A stretch of DNA of 64,000 nt from Sorex araneus. Its lineage: Eukaryota; Chordata; Mammalia; Eulipotyphla; Soricidae. Positions 42,913 to 54,724 of the stretch are shown piece after piece. Under the pieces are notes generated by a model, which was not told where the DNA came from, made no database searches, and was given only the letters and a program-made list of their open reading frames with translations. Each line of letters opens with the position of its first letter. Positions within the stretch are counted from its first letter, which is position 1. Location of the stretch: positions 42,820,594 through 42,884,593 of the forward strand of contig NC_073307.1 of the NCBI RefSeq assembly GCF_027595985.1, in the 5' to 3' direction. The translations under genes and the position numbers were made by a program.

Positions 42913-43052
42913 TTTGGGCCACACTCATCTACACTGGGGGCTGCTCTCAGCGCAGTGCTCAGGGGTTACTCCAGAAGTTCTGGTATCAAATCCAAGTCTC
43001 CTGTGTGCAAAACATAGGCTCCAGTCCTTTGAGTATTCTCTCCAGCTCCTAG
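42913..43052 (-). mobile_element. SOR-type SINE, antisense, diverged
   Basis: 'ttttgggccacactcatctacactgggggctgctctcag', 'gtgctcaggggttactcc', 'ctggtatcaaatccaagtctcctgtgtgcaaaacat' and head complement 'attctctccagctcc'. Confidence 0.7.
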
Positions 43053-45001
43053 AGGGGAGCTTGTAAATATTCAAAAAAACGTGTTTAAGATGAGCACAGG
43101 CTTTCATTTCCTACTTGCTAGGGTGTATGAGTACATGTATGTATGCCTGTGTGGTTGCTGTCAGAAGATTTTCACCCCAGAGCATGTCAAAATCCTTCAT
43201 GTTCTGGTTGCTGTTTCTGCCAAGGTGGGTGCTTGCTTCTCCGATGCTTTTAGGCTGCACTGGATTTCAAGGAACACCTATTCTTCTTTTAGTTTTTTCT
43301 TCTTCCCACATATGCTAATACACGGTCCACCCGCCTCTCCGAATAGCCCTAGGAGTCTTGAACTTGGAACCAGAAAAGTAAAGCCTTTGTAGACACGCCA
43401 CAGAGCATCAGTTTTGTGCTTTTCTTTTTAACCACCCGAGGCCAGAATAAAGAGTGCTTGGATGTTTCCCAGGCTGCTTCTGCTCTGTGTGGCTGGTGCC
43501 AGCCAGGCAGTACCTGGAGGAGCCCGGCCACGGGGCCACTCAGGGGTGCAGCCCCCCCTGGAGCTGTGCCAGCCTTCTCGCATAGATCAGGGCCTTTTGC
43601 CTTGGACTTGGCCTGCTGAGCCTGTTGCGGTCTATTGTTCTTCTTTGTCATCTTCACCCTGGTGATGCAGGGACATCACCTTCCCGGGCTAGCCCGTAGA
43701 AACTTTTTCTTCTCCCCTTTGCTCCCACTTCCTGCGAATGCCCAGGGAGCCTTTGACTGGCCTTGGTCCACCCCCTCGTGAGCTATGCATCACTGTGCGG
43801 ACCGAGTTCCCAGGACTGGGGCTCTCTGGGACAATGTCTCTTTCTTCCCCAAATCGATGGTAAATATCTGGTCAGCCGGGTCTATTTAAAACCAGCCAAG
43901 CAGGAATCCTAGTGCTGGGGAGAGGATTCTTTTGTTGGCTTGTGAGTAAACAATGGGCTCAGCTCTTCCTCAGTAAAATTAAATTCTAATCACTCTTAAA
44001 ATAATATGAAAGAACTGATCTAATTGCAATGGGGGGGGTGCTGCAATGGGGGTGGTGGAGGAGGGAAATTTGCTGGTGCTGTCTACTGCTTCCCACTAGG
44101 TGATTCCACAGCATTCTAGAACATTCCAGAGCACACGCCTAGGCAAAGAAGATGCTGTTGTTCTTTGCGGTCTGAGCTGGTGAAACTAAAGGCCAGGTGT
44201 GCTTCTTTATGTGTAGTCATTTCCTTTTAGAGAACTAGGATTGAGTTCAGTGAATTATTAGGGGGCCAACATTTATGACTTTTTTTTTAATGCCTAATAG
44301 GAGAGAGACTGCCAAGTGACTGACACAGGTACCACTTACTTTCGGGTGCAATCGAAAGTAGAAGACCCCAGCTTTATACGGCCTCTGTGCAGAAAGCCTG
44401 TATCGATGAACAGTCCACGGGGTGGGTGGAATGTGTTCCACAAACTTTATTCTCCCAGGAGTACCTTCAGCACCAGCCCTGCTCCTGGAATAACATGACC
44501 TACTTAAAAGCCATCATCTGTGGAAAGGTGGATGCCTTCCCAACCTCTCCCTCAGCTCAGAGCCTGCCCTGCTTTTCCAGAGTGCAGTGGGTTGCAAGGA
44601 GCCGGGGGTACTTGACAGTGTCAGCTGCACCTCATGAAGTGTCTCAGGGGGTGGGCAGCCTTCTTACCTACTGGCCACTCTCCATGGAAGCGTGGAAACC
44701 TTTTGATTCAGTTACCCCGACTTTCTGATGAGACCCCAGGGCTGGGGAACCATGGTATTGACCTTGATCGCTGCCTCTGAGTGTTCCAAATCCAAAGCTC
44801 AAGTGCCCAGCTTGGGAGAAACATGGCTTTGTAGCCAAAGTTTCACGAGATCACCGTACCTCTTGGTCCTTGCTGCTCTTTCTCTTCACTTGTGACCAGG
44901 ATCCCCCTGCCCTGTCTTAGCCCCCACCTTGGCAAAGCTGACTTTTCTTCTGTGCCTTTCTTCACTTCTGCACCCCACTGGCACAATTTCTGTGCTTTTA
45001 T
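43053..45001. other. Unique sequence, nothing firm
   Basis: About 2 kb without clear SOR SINE. A Lys/Gln-rich minus-strand frame at 43349-43657 was examined and not identified. 43.9-44.05 kb is AT-rich. No splice-bounded exon supported. Confidence 0.3.
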
Positions 45002-45058
45002 ACACACGCGCGCGCGCGCGCACGCGCACACACACAAACACACACACACACACACACA
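45002..45058 (+). repeat. (CA)(CG)n(CA)n alternating tract
   Basis: Contains a CG run of about nine units flanked by CA units; Z-DNA-prone. Confidence 0.95.
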
Positions 45059-45955
45059 TCACCTCATCTGCTTAGCATAGGGATGTGCTATGCTCAAAGC
45101 ATTTCTCCTTCAGGCCAAGTGATTTAATTTACCAAAATAATGACTAGACCTTTTTGAATATGAGACAGGATCACATGTGAATGTCTTCCCGTTGAATTCA
45201 TGGGCAGTGAAATCTGTTTCGACCTATATTCCATGACCTTGTGCATGGTGGTGGGACAGGGCACGGGGGTTTCTAGTGAGGAACAAAAAGTACTTGTAGT
45301 GTGAATCTGTGAGTCTGACAGCCCTTTGGCACAGACAGGAACCAGCCAGAAAGCACAAGGGTACATTCCCGGCAGAGCTTCTGGTCATCAGCATGAAGGG
45401 GAGGAATGAGGTGCCCGGAGCCCTGAAATGGGGCGGGGTAATGGGGTCTCACTGGCATGGTTTGCTCCCTGAGGAGGGTTGGGTCTCTCTGAGGAGGAAA
45501 GGATGACATCAGACCTGAGAACTGCAGCTGAGGAGATGGCAGCCAGGGCAAGGAGTGAAAGACCTTCCAGGTCAGAGGTCTTTAACCACAATCCATAGTC
45601 AGCTCCAGGTGTCAGAAGCTTGGAAACAACTGGTCTACCTCGTGGGCTATCCCTGCTGGTCTGTAGGCCCGTTTGCAGCACAGGTACCGGTGCTGCTCTG
45701 GGTGGAGGCAGGGAGGAATACCTGGAGGCTGTTTGAAGAGCTGGCTTGCTTGGCTGGTACACAGAGGAGGCGCAGAGTGCACTTGTCGTTCTGTATGTGG
45801 GGAAGGGACAGGGTAGGTGAAGCTCATCACAATGGCGGTGGCAGCGGAGAAGAAGAGAAAGGAAGGATTTCCAGACTGGGATAGGAGGAATCCATGAGGC
45901 CCGCTCAGATAAAGCCCCCAGATTCAGGAACTGGACTTTAAGTTGGAGGGAAAGG
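45059..45955. other. Unique sequence, nothing recognised
   Basis: A long minus-strand frame (45388-46002) crosses a GACA repeat and shows no domain. No gene supported. Confidence 0.3.
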
Positions 45956-45988
45956 AGACAGACAGACAGAGAGACAGACAGACAGAGA
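45956..45988 (+). repeat. (GACA)n microsatellite
   Basis: Imperfect GACA units. Confidence 0.9.
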
Positions 45989-46564
45989 CTACTTTCGAGC
46001 AAGTATAAGGATGAAGCAAAGAGCCATTAGCAGCTTCACTGAATGCGCCGCAAAGCCCTTCCACAGGGCTCTGTTCCCCCCTCCAGAGACCCCACGAGCT
46101 GATGTACTTTGGAAAGATTTTCCATAAGAAGGGCTTTCTAAAGAACTTTTCAGTTTAACCAGGAAATCGTTCAGCCAGAGCTCCCTCCCCCCAGCCCTCC
46201 CATTCGTCTGGGCCGTAGGAAAACATGTCAGTGGTAGAAAGTGCGGAAAGCGGCTAAGAAGCAGGGCCCAGAAAGGGTGCCAGAGGCGCCACCCCGTACA
46301 GTCCGTACAGGCTGGTGCCAGCTGGAGCTCTTCAAAGCCTGCCTGGCAAATGCAGGGGTGCAGGGACAGCAAAGGAGGGGGAGCCCCACAGCACAGCGGG
46401 AGCCGAGTCCCTCCAGAGGACTCCCTGGCACATGTGTATGTATTGTGCAGGGCTCTAGGAAGTCCTGCTTAGACACGAACCACCAGCACTGCTGTCTGAA
46501 CGAACAGCTAAAGGGACACCTTTAGTGGTCAGACCTTGCCGAATGTGTGCACAGAGAGAGAGAG
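45989..46564. other. Unique sequence, nothing recognised
   Basis: Ends in a short (AG)n tract at 46554-46571. No gene identified. Confidence 0.3.
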
Positions 46565-46700
46565 AGAGAGTACAGGGGTTCAGGCTTGAGCCTTACAGGC
46601 ACGGTGACCCCAGTTCAACCCCTAGCACCACATGGACTCTCATGCATTGCTCCGTGCAGCCCCAGAGACCCCAGAGCACCATCCTGGTGGCCCTGGTAAA
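46565..46700 (+). mobile_element. Degenerate SINE
   Basis: 'agtacaggggttcaggcttgagccttacaggcacggtgaccccagttcaacccctagcaccacatgg' follows the head plus B box layout. The 3' body is only faint ('ccagagaccccagagcacc'). Confidence 0.5.
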
Positions 46701-47450
46701 GTCGGCACGAGTAGGTCCAAACAGCAGCTCCTCCATGGGTCTTTGCACTGAACTGTCCACCTGTGGGCTAAGAACCTCCAAAAGAGACCCCTGCAGCCTC
46801 CTGAGCATCAACTTGGGGAAAAAAAAAAAACAAAAACGTTTTCTAAGAATGTGCACACAAAGGGCGAGGCTAAGGTTCGTGCCTCGACCGTTGGCAGAGG
46901 CCACGGGGAAACCTGATCCTGTGCTTCGTAAATTATGAACTGTTTACACCTGTCATCGCTGTCTGGGCCCCTGCTAATGACACTCTAACCACCGGCTTGT
47001 GTGTGAGTGCCCTCAGAGCCACCGCCTGGAGATGGAGCGCCAATAAGCCAGCATCGTGACCAGCAGGCGTCAGGGTCCGGTGAAGGGGGTCCTGGGACCG
47101 TCTTCAGTGCGGGTCAGGAGGGGGCTGTTACGTCCATGGGGCTCATGCATGCATTCATGCTGTCCAGTGGCCTCGGAGAAAACTTACCTCTGGGCAGCGT
47201 GTTTTCTAGAAGGAAGGAATTCCTGGGAGAGGCAGCGTTGCTATTCTCGTCTACCCCTGAACCATGTCCATCTGGCTCACAAAATCCTTCGTTTTTTTTT
47301 TTTTTTTCCAAGTTCGTGACCCCTTCACTCGAGTCCAGATCCTGACCCCACCGGCCCGCCAGGCTCTAGCACCAGGCCCACACACCACCTCAGAGACACG
47401 GAGTGTTTGGTAAACCTGAGATTCAGGAAATCACTGCAATTAGAGGGCGG
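46701..47450. other. Unique sequence, nothing recognised
   Basis: A-run at 46819-46831 and T-run at 47292-47308. No exon or RNA gene. Confidence 0.3.
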
Positions 47451-47665
47451 TCTACATAGCAGTTAAAAATGAGGGCTTTGGATCCGGCTGGCCCAGGGTT
47501 CAAATCCACCCCCAACCCTCTCGGTGTGAGGCCTTGGGGAGAGTTCTGTCTGTAAAATGGGGTTAATAACAACACGTCTGCCAGGGTATCATGGGGACCA
47601 AGTGACTCACTGCATGAAGAGGTAGATGGAAGCCTGGTAAACATGTCATAAAAATGTGATTATTG
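47451..47665 (+). mobile_element. MIR element, near full length
   Basis: 'catagcagttaaaaatgagggctttggatccggctggcccagggttcaaatcc', 'tgtgaggccttggggagagttctgtctgtaaaatggggttaataacaac' and 'gccagggtatcatggggaccaagtgactcactgcatgaag...tggtaaacatgtcataaaaatgtgattattgtt' follow MIR from tRNA-like head to 3' tail. Confidence 0.85.
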
Positions 47666-47827
47666 TTTTGAAGAAAACAAATTCCTCCTGGGCAGAAGGG
47701 GTTGTTCTGAAAACATACCTCCTCAACCAAAGGCAAGCAGCGTCTAGGTCACTCTGGAAGTTTCTAAAACTAACGCAAGCTTACTAGCCTGCTTCTGCTT
47801 GTTTGGGCCAACTGGCTGATGCTTAAT

Positions 47828-47925
47828 GGCTGTTCCTAGCAGTGCCTGGGGGAGAGTATGTGGTGTTGGGGAAGGGGTCCAGGTCTCCTGCATGCAGAGC
47901 TGTGACCTCTGCTCTTACGGGGAAA
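47828..47925 (-). mobile_element. Degenerate SINE, antisense
   Basis: 'gctgttcctagcagtgcctgggggagagtatgtggtgttggggaaggggtccaggtctcctgcatgcagagctgtgacc' resembles a worn reverse-complement SINE centre and head. Confidence 0.4.
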
Positions 47926-48067
47926 ATGTTAAGGAATATGAGTTTTTACTCATTGGGAGTCCAAATGGTTGTAAATAAAATTACACACCATTTCTTAAAA
48001 AAAAAAAAAAAAAAGGAACAAAAACAGCCTGAGTATTTTTTTTTTCAAATTAAGCTTCTGAAATGTT

Positions 48068-48069
<2 letters not shown>

Positions 48070-48117
<48 letters not shown>
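48070..48117 (+). repeat. (CT)n microsatellite
   Basis: Pure CT tract of about 23 units, preceded by an A17-type run at 47998-48014. Confidence 0.95.
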
Positions 48118-48121
<4 letters not shown>

Positions 48122-48735
48122 GGGGAAAGGCGAAAAAGCTTACCAGATTCTGTTTTTTCTTTTTTGGAAACAATCTTGCAACTGCCATGCCAAATTTTAG
48201 TGTTACTACATTATGGAACAGCTGAATTATAATTTTTCAACTTCCCAGAACACAGAGTCTTGTGATGGGAACATGGGAAGGACATTTATCTTTCCAGCTG
48301 CAGGAACACGAAACCCACAGTATTTCTGTGAACTCCAAGGAAAAGGCCTATTCCACACCGAAACCAAGTGTGACGGGGAGGGTTGCTCTCTCCATGACCT
48401 TGGAATCCGCACCAACCCCCAACTGGACTGATCATAATAGTCTTGACAGTTTTCGGGAGCAATAGTAGCTTTTCCATGGGAATTAAAGTGATGTAAACCG
48501 TGGTGATTCTCATTCTAAGAATTTCGGACATACAGCATTTACTTCAGACAGACATCCACACAGCCCCCACTGACTTACAATCATCTCCCAATTAGGACAA
48601 TAAAATGCAGCCCTCAGAGAAATGAGGCCTGATTCAAATGGGACTTACTTAAATATCCCTAGTTTTAGGTCATATAGCAGCACACTTAGAACTGGATATC
48701 AGATCTAAAATAACTGCTTGGAATACCAAGAATTT
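48118..48735. other. Unique sequence, nothing recognised
   Basis: No gene or repeat identified. Confidence 0.3.
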
Positions 48736-48822
48736 GGGGCTGGAGATTGCATGCAGCCGACCCAGGTTCGATCCCCAGTACCACATATGCTTCCCCAAAT
48801 CCACCAGAAGTGAGCTCGCGTG
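48736..48822 (+). mobile_element. SOR-type SINE, internally deleted
   Basis: 'ggggctggagattgcatgcagccgacccaggttcgatccccagtaccacatatgcttccccaaatccaccagaagtgagc': the A-box region is deleted and the B box is intact. The 3' body is missing. Confidence 0.8.
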
Positions 48823-49140
48823 TACCCCGCCCAGAGGACTGTCAAGGATCTGCTTCACATTGCCTCAAAGCCTTATTCACCCCTGCCAGATTTCTTTCCT
48901 CTGTATTTCGTCGCTGTTTTATTATAACGCCTATTTTGTTTTGAAATGCCTACGATTAATAGTGCCCTCAGAGACAGTCTGCAGAGCCACCCCAAACCTT
49001 GGCTTATCATTATGCTCATTTCACAACTACACTCCATTAGTTAATTTAACAGAGTGGGGGAACTCATTTGTCTTCTTCAGTGTTTCACAGCCAAGCGTGA
49101 CACAGGGTCAGTCCTTATCTGGAGCAGGAGGGGGTAGCAA
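48823..49140. other. AT-rich unique sequence
   Basis: Repeat-free, with TAAT words ('cattagttaatttaacag'), leading into the candidate conserved block that follows. Confidence 0.3.
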
Positions 49141-49570
49141 AATTAAAGCCACGTGGTAGCAGCCCCTCAGGGAGGCAAAAGGGACCATTATCAGCCGGGT
49201 TATAATTAATGAACCCCAGCAGTGCCCCCCCAACCCTTCCACTGGTTACCTCCATATCAAGCAGCTTTCCCTCCTTCCTTTGTGCTCCCCCAGACCCTCT
49301 ACAAAGGAGTGGCACATTTCTGTGTATCACCCAGTGCAATTTAAGAGAGGCAACTGCTGCTGTTTCTATCTGAGAGCTGATAAGCTTCTGCCTTGTGTTT
49401 TTCAAACAAGGCAGAACCGACAACTCTCCTGCCAGGGTCCTAGCACCCGCTCATTAGCAAAGTGGATGCTGGAGCCTAATCAGTGCCCAGATACACTGAC
49501 ACACAAAATCCTCCGTCTCATTAGGCTCCTTCACCTGAGTTGCAATCCTGATAATCCACTGCTTCCACAG
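49141..49570. promoter_or_regulatory. Candidate conserved non-coding element with hairpin
   Basis: Repeat-free, with 'gttataattaatgaacc', 'gctcattagcaaag', 'cctaatcagtgcc' and 'ctcattaggctcc' homeodomain-like sites. It has a hairpin-capable inverted repeat at 49386-49416 (arms TTCTGCCTTG and CAAGGCAGAA). Appearance is that of a developmental enhancer; unproven. Confidence 0.35.
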
Positions 49571-50600
49571 TAGCTGTAGCCTGTATGGGGAGAGCGGGGT
49601 ACTGCACACAGAGGCCAGCTGAGAGGCACCAGAGTCAGAAGATGCTGCTCTTTTCAGGGGGCCCTCGCTGAAACCGACAGTCTGCTGGGAGAAACCTGCA
49701 GGAAGTGGCTAAGCCTTGTTAGCCACTTAGGGCTTCAAAGGATGAAGCTTGAAAATGAGAAAGCGATCCTGTGCTTAAGAATAGGATCCAATTTGTTAAA
49801 CGTGGAAATGAAGAGAGGGAAAGGAAGAGAGGGAAAGGACATGGTAGGAAGAACAAACACGTTTGTGAATTGGGTATTGAATCTCCAAAGGTCCCAGAGA
49901 GTGCAAATTGCTTTACAACTAGATCCACTTACATGATAAGACCCAAAGGAAATTGTTCGAGGTGATCACTTATGTCCAAACTAGAAGCTTCTCATTTTAA
50001 AAAAGAAATCTGTATTTTTTTTCTCCCTTGCTTTTTTATTTGGAAAGGTAGGTGGTGGTGGGGGGGCGTTCTGGGGAGGGCGGCGATGAGATGTGGGTGG
50101 AAGCTCTAGATTGTATCTCTCGTCTTTAACAAACTTTTCATGCTTTATGGCATTTAGACTCAAGTGGTATTAAATGTAATGACGTTTGAGTTGAACTTTG
50201 GGCCTGTTAGATTAGTTAAGAGCTGTCTGGATGTTAAACTTTAATCTTATCAAAGGTTTTGTGGTTCAGAGTTGACTTTTAACTTGGAGTCGTCCTGATG
50301 TTCTTGCTGCTGTCTCTGAGTGCCTAGAATCAAATCATTGGACTTTTTAGAATCAATTGTCTTGATAACCGGAAACACATGGTATCTACCCATTTCTCCT
50401 AGCACCTCACTAAAACAGCAGCCTGGAAAAGGAATATGTATAAGAATTCTTTCTCCAACTTTATTTACCCTTTCACCTTTTTTGTGGCCTATTGGAGATT
50501 TTTTTTAAAAAATCTCTTACTGAAAGTACTTTGGTTCGAAGAACTTCCCTATATGGGGAGGTGGGGCGAGGGGTGGGGGTCATGTAGGGCTGCACAAAGA
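49571..50600. other. Unique sequence, nothing recognised
   Basis: AT-rich, with a short purine tract 'gagagggaaaggaagagagggaaagg' near 49815. No exon or named repeat. The part 50.1-50.5 kb may be conserved. Confidence 0.3.
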
Positions 50601-51060
50601 CCCATATATTTTCCTGTTTGGAAGCATTAGAAATTGTTTATTTTACTTAGCAAGCCCCAAATCTCCATTTGTTTAATTTGGCAGTAGTCATTTTTCTGGC
50701 CGTGTTCAATTTTTCTTATCCAGCAATTTGGAGGCGCCAGCTCCACCCATTCTTTTGGGTAGAAGTGTCCAACGCTGCTTCATTCAGATGACAACATGTT
50801 TAATACTGAGTACAACTGTGAGCATTAACCTCTGTTGGATTGCTCTTTTGCTGGGACGAGCTGTAAGGAACAATTTAAACTTCATTGTCAAGCGGAGATA
50901 AAATAAATATCATCATCTCTTCACACCCAGGGGGATTCTGAGCCAGCTCCATCCTTCTCGGTTCTTATTTCAGTGTCCATATCATTGAATAAGTTATCTC
51001 CTCTAATTCAATATTAAGGTTACAGATTTAATAAGCCAGAAGTTGGGGAATGCAAAATTT
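50601..51060. promoter_or_regulatory. Candidate conserved non-coding element
   Basis: A repeat-free AT-rich stretch with compact GC islands ('gcaatttggaggcgccagctccaccc') and 'tttgtttaatttggcag', 'taagttatctcctctaattcaatatt' and 'cagatttaataagcc'. Its evenness and lack of insertions contrast with flanks. Inferred from appearance. Confidence 0.3.
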
Positions 51061-51489
51061 ACTTTTCTCAAGATAACAAATTCTTCCATGTGCTGGGCGT
51101 TTGAGACACTGAGCTTTCGACAGTACAGCCAGCTCCAGGATTTCATAGATGCCAGGGGTGCTGCATCTATGTGTTACGGTAGGGATACCGGCAACTTTTG
51201 CCTTAAATCTATTTCAAGAGTCTATATTTGCAAGAAGATGGGCAAAGATTATCAGTGTGATGTGCATTACTAGGGCAGGTTATACAGTTAGGGGTTCTAA
51301 CACCAGCCGGCATGAAGGCCTGTTTGAGTGGGGAGGAGTGAGGGAGCAAGTCTACTGCTTAAAACTCCCTAACAACCGCACCAAGGTTCCAATTCATTAC
51401 GAGATGAGCTAGGTAAATCTAAGCCTTTCTGGAAAAATTACAACATAAAGTCTGTTACATCTTTCTCCAAGTACATTTGCATTTGTACT

Positions 51490-51645
51490 TTATTTTGCAA
51501 ATGGTTATTGACATACCTGTTTCCCCATAAATTGTGAATTCTCTGAGGAGAGAGACTGTGCATTGGATTATTCAGTATTGATCCATTTATTTACCCATCC
51601 AACATTTATTAGTCCTTGCCAGGTTTGCTGTCTAGGGGTATAGGC
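51490..51645 (+). mobile_element. L2-like fragment
   Basis: 'ccccataaattgtgaattctctgaggagagagactgtg' and 'atttatttacccatccaacatttattagtccttgccagg' resemble L2 3' phrases (ctgtgagctccttgagggcagggactgtg; acaaatatttattgagcacctac). Old and diverged. Confidence 0.4.
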
Positions 51646-53030
51646 TGATGAGTCAACGAATCATGGCAATTTGACTGCTAGGAGAGAGCCCTGCCAGCTG
51701 AAAGGAAGAAGAGAGACATCTAGGACCAACTGCCAATGGAGATGGGGCTGAACTGGCAGAGAAAGCAATGTTTGGAGAGTGAAGGATGAAATTCCCATGA
51801 CCCTGATAAATACAAATCCCTGCATGTACCCTTTCCTCCCCACAGGAGTTAAATTTCACATCCACGAATTTCTGGGTGGGCACCAAACTGCCGTCTGCTG
51901 CTCAGAACAGTTCCTCAGCCGAACTGCAGTGAAATGTGGGCAACTCCCATGCAGGACCCAGAAGCTAGGAGCCAGGAAATGTGGCACTTGCCACCACAAT
52001 GAGCAAATTATTTTAAGGGAATGAGTGATGCACAGATGGACACTTGACCGTAGTCAAAAATGCCGAAACGTGAACTTCCAAGTGCCATCCCATGTTTCGA
52101 GAAGGTCACAGAGGCCGTCACTCATAAAACTCCTCTGCATGGGCCGGAGACTTTCATCCTAGTCGAAACAGTGTGGAGAGAAAGCCTCATTACCCGACTT
52201 TACAGAGGCGCAATCACTAGGCCAAGACCACTTGGTTTTCATGGCAGAGGCATGGGAAACCAGTGGAAGATAAGCGCTGTGAACGCTGAGCCTTCTTTTG
52301 AGGAATCCTCAGCGCCGAGGACAGGCCTGCCTGGTACACCGCAGAGATCAAAATGTATTTTCTGAAGTAACCCAGACTTCAAAGTCCAATTATAATGCGG
52401 TCGGTTCAGTTCCAGAAAAGATAAACTTTTGTAATTGCTCTTGGGATGATGACCCCTATAGGCCAGAGCGCCAACATGCAGTTGCAAGCGATCATACACC
52501 GACAGGAAAGAACAAGTATGGTAAGGCTGGAGAGTGTAGACAGAGTTAATATTGCTTAGGTTGACGATATGACCCTAAATCGTGAGTCCTCGATGTACAG
52601 AGATGTTTTCCTTGTCACTGACACGGTAGCGAAGGCATAGAGAATCTGACCCCCCCAAAAAAAATGTCTTCTGCAAATGAAGCGGTGGGATGTGGGAGTA
52701 TGTGTGTGTACATATAATCACATATAATCACACACACACTTTCTGTGGGTGGTAAGGAACCTGTGAAAATAAATGGTTATGTTGAAAGTTGTCTTTAACC
52801 TCCTTTGTAGCATTTACTAGTGGAAACTCTGTAATTACTGCTGTGTTTTTGGTGGTGACTGTTCATGACTTTTTTTTTTTTTAAGGTCTGACAGCTGCCC
52901 TCTTGGTATTTACGTTTCTCTCTGCCTAGGGAGCCCAAGGCTCACAACTCTAAGCTGGTAATGAGAAAAAGAAGACAATACAAATAACATGAAAAGGAGT
53001 AGAAGCTGGCCATCGCCAGAGAGAAGAACC
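51646..53030. other. Unique sequence, nothing recognised
   Basis: Mixed composition. A doubled 'catataatca' next to CA units at 52711-52740 and a T-run at 52869-52882. No gene. Confidence 0.3.
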
Positions 53031-53600
53031 ATCTCGTATTCTATGCTGCTTTAATTGGAAAATAGTTCTTGCACGGGGGCCACTTTCTCTTCGGCTGAGA
53101 TAATTAAGCTGACACTAGTGACCAGCTGCTGCTGATATATAGTCAGTCACTAACCATGCAGCAATCAGTAATCAAAATTTATATTTCCCAGGTTACCAGG
53201 GCACTGTGGAAGAGAAAGGCCATTTTGATCAAGCCCAGAGATAGGCATCCTGAGGCCTCATTCACGCAGCCTGTGTGCCTTCACATCTGGGTTAATTGGG
53301 TCTGCTTTCCTTCAGCCCCTCCTAAAAAGAGAGCGTACCCCTATTGTCTGTGTTTACATTAGCGAGACTTTGCGGGCCCTGCCTGGCTTCTGCCTGGCTC
53401 CCTACAATTTTTAATGGATTAAATTATATTTTGTTAGTGGTTTGGCAGGAAGGTAGGTGGGCACGAAATACACTTAGATATTTTAAAAGCCACTCCATGT
53501 CGCTGGCACACGCACAAGGTTTTGAATCATGATTAATTATCCCTGGCTGTAACCGAAGGCACTGAAATAGAAGGGATTAGGGTTGTAATTTGGATACCTT
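53031..53600. promoter_or_regulatory. Candidate conserved non-coding element
   Basis: Two repeat-free AT-rich patches (53.04-53.2 and 53.4-53.57 kb) with 'ctttaattggaaaatag', 'gagataattaagctgacac', 'cagtaatcaaaatttat', 'aatggattaaattatattttg' and 'catgattaattatccc'. TAATTA/ATTA cores typical of homeodomain sites are dense. Inference only. Confidence 0.35.
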
Positions 53601-53790
53601 TTGTGTTTTTATCAGCAGTTCCCAAACTAGTCTGTTCTCTCGAATCACCTACAATGTCCAGGACCCTGGCCACACCCTCATGCCCAGTCGGCTACCTCTG
53701 GAGGTGAGATGCAGGTAGCTTGAGCTCGTGCATCTCTGCAGGGATGTGCAGGGCGCAGGCTAGTGTGGAAGCCCTGGTTTATCCTTCTAC

Positions 53791-53999
53791 TCTTTTCTTT
53801 TTCTTTTTCTTTTTCTTTTTTTCTTTTTTTTTTCTTTTTGGGTCACACCCGGTGATGCACAGGGGTTACTACTGGCTCAGTCACTCAGGAATCACTCCTG
53901 GCAGTGCTCGGGGGACCATATGGAATACTGGAAATCAAACCCGGGTCGGGCTGCGTGCAAGGCAAACACCCTACCCGATGTGCTATTGCTCCAGCCCCC
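53791..53999 (-). mobile_element. SOR-type SINE, antisense, with expanded tail
   Basis: A (CTTTTT)n-like tract (53791-53838) stands for the tail. Then a near-consensus body ('gggtcacacccggtgatgcacaggggttac...gggaccatatggaatactggaaatcaaacccgggtcgggctgcgtgcaaggc') and the head to 'ctattgctccagcccc'. Confidence 0.9.
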
Positions 54000-54162
54000 T
54001 TTTTTTTTTTCTTTTTTGGGTCACACCAGGCAATGCACAGGGATCACTCCTGGCTCTGCACTCAGGAATTACTCCTGGTGGTGCTCAGGGGACCATATGG
54101 GATGCTGGGATTCGAACCCAGGTTGGCCGCATGCAAGGCAAATGCCCTACCCACTGTGCCAC
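54000..54162 (-). mobile_element. SOR-type SINE, antisense, directly abutting the previous copy
   Basis: The tail complement begins immediately after the head of the 53791-53999 copy. The body is near-consensus; the head ends 'cccactgtgccaccctgaac', so its outermost 5' part is lost. A tandem or nested pair in the same orientation. Confidence 0.9.
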
Positions 54163-54404
54163 CCTGAACACACCCGATCTCATCTCCTTCCACTCTGGCA
54201 GAGGTCTGCCTTGAGCTGTGGACAGAGCAGCTTGCACTGGTGAAGCGAGGCCCAGAGAACACAGGTACCTTGCAGGGGTGGGGCTTGCCTCGGATGTTCA
54301 AACTGGAGTTGAAGCTGGAAGTGGAAACTGCCAGCACCCACCCTGTCAGAGACATTGAGAAAAGAAGCATCCTGGGACTCACCCATCTAGAAAAGTACCT
54401 TCAG

Positions 54405-54534
54405 GGCTAGAGAGAGAAGTGGGATTAAGGGCCAAGCTTGGTTCCATCTCTCTGCATTGGGTTCCTCCGAGCCTTGCCAGGAGTCATTCCTGACCACACG
54501 GGCTTGAGTAAGTCCTGAGCACCAAAAAGAGTGA
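54405..54534 (+). mobile_element. Diverged SOR-type SINE
   Basis: 'agggctagagagagaagtgggattaagggccaagcttggttccatctctctgcattgggttcctccgagccttgccaggagtcattcctga' with ending 'gagcaccaaaaagag'. The B box is damaged. Confidence 0.65.
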
Positions 54535-54724
54535 TAGAGAGGAAATGTTTGAAGGGAAACCTAGCATGGAAATGTCAAGTGTATTTGCCTGGAGTGCCTC
54601 TGAGCCTTGGAAGTGGACTCCATTGTGTCCGGTCTTTCTGAGTGGGTTACATTTTTATTTGGAGGTGAGTGCTTGGGGGGGTCAGTCATTCCAACCACCT
54701 CCAGACAGGTCTATGGCATTCTGG

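Noticed and set aside
43349-43657. Minus-strand frame with a Lys/Gln-rich start resembling a small basic protein
   Set aside because: Considered as a processed ribosomal-protein pseudogene, but I could not match it to any family and saw no A tail or target duplication.
44463-44483. TTCAGCACCAGCCCTGCTCC as an RE1/REST site
   Set aside because: Only the left half matches the consensus; the right half does not.
45388-46002. 204-residue minus-strand frame
   Set aside because: Begins in a GACA microsatellite (Ser/Leu/Cys/Val repeats) and has no recognisable domain; no exon boundaries.
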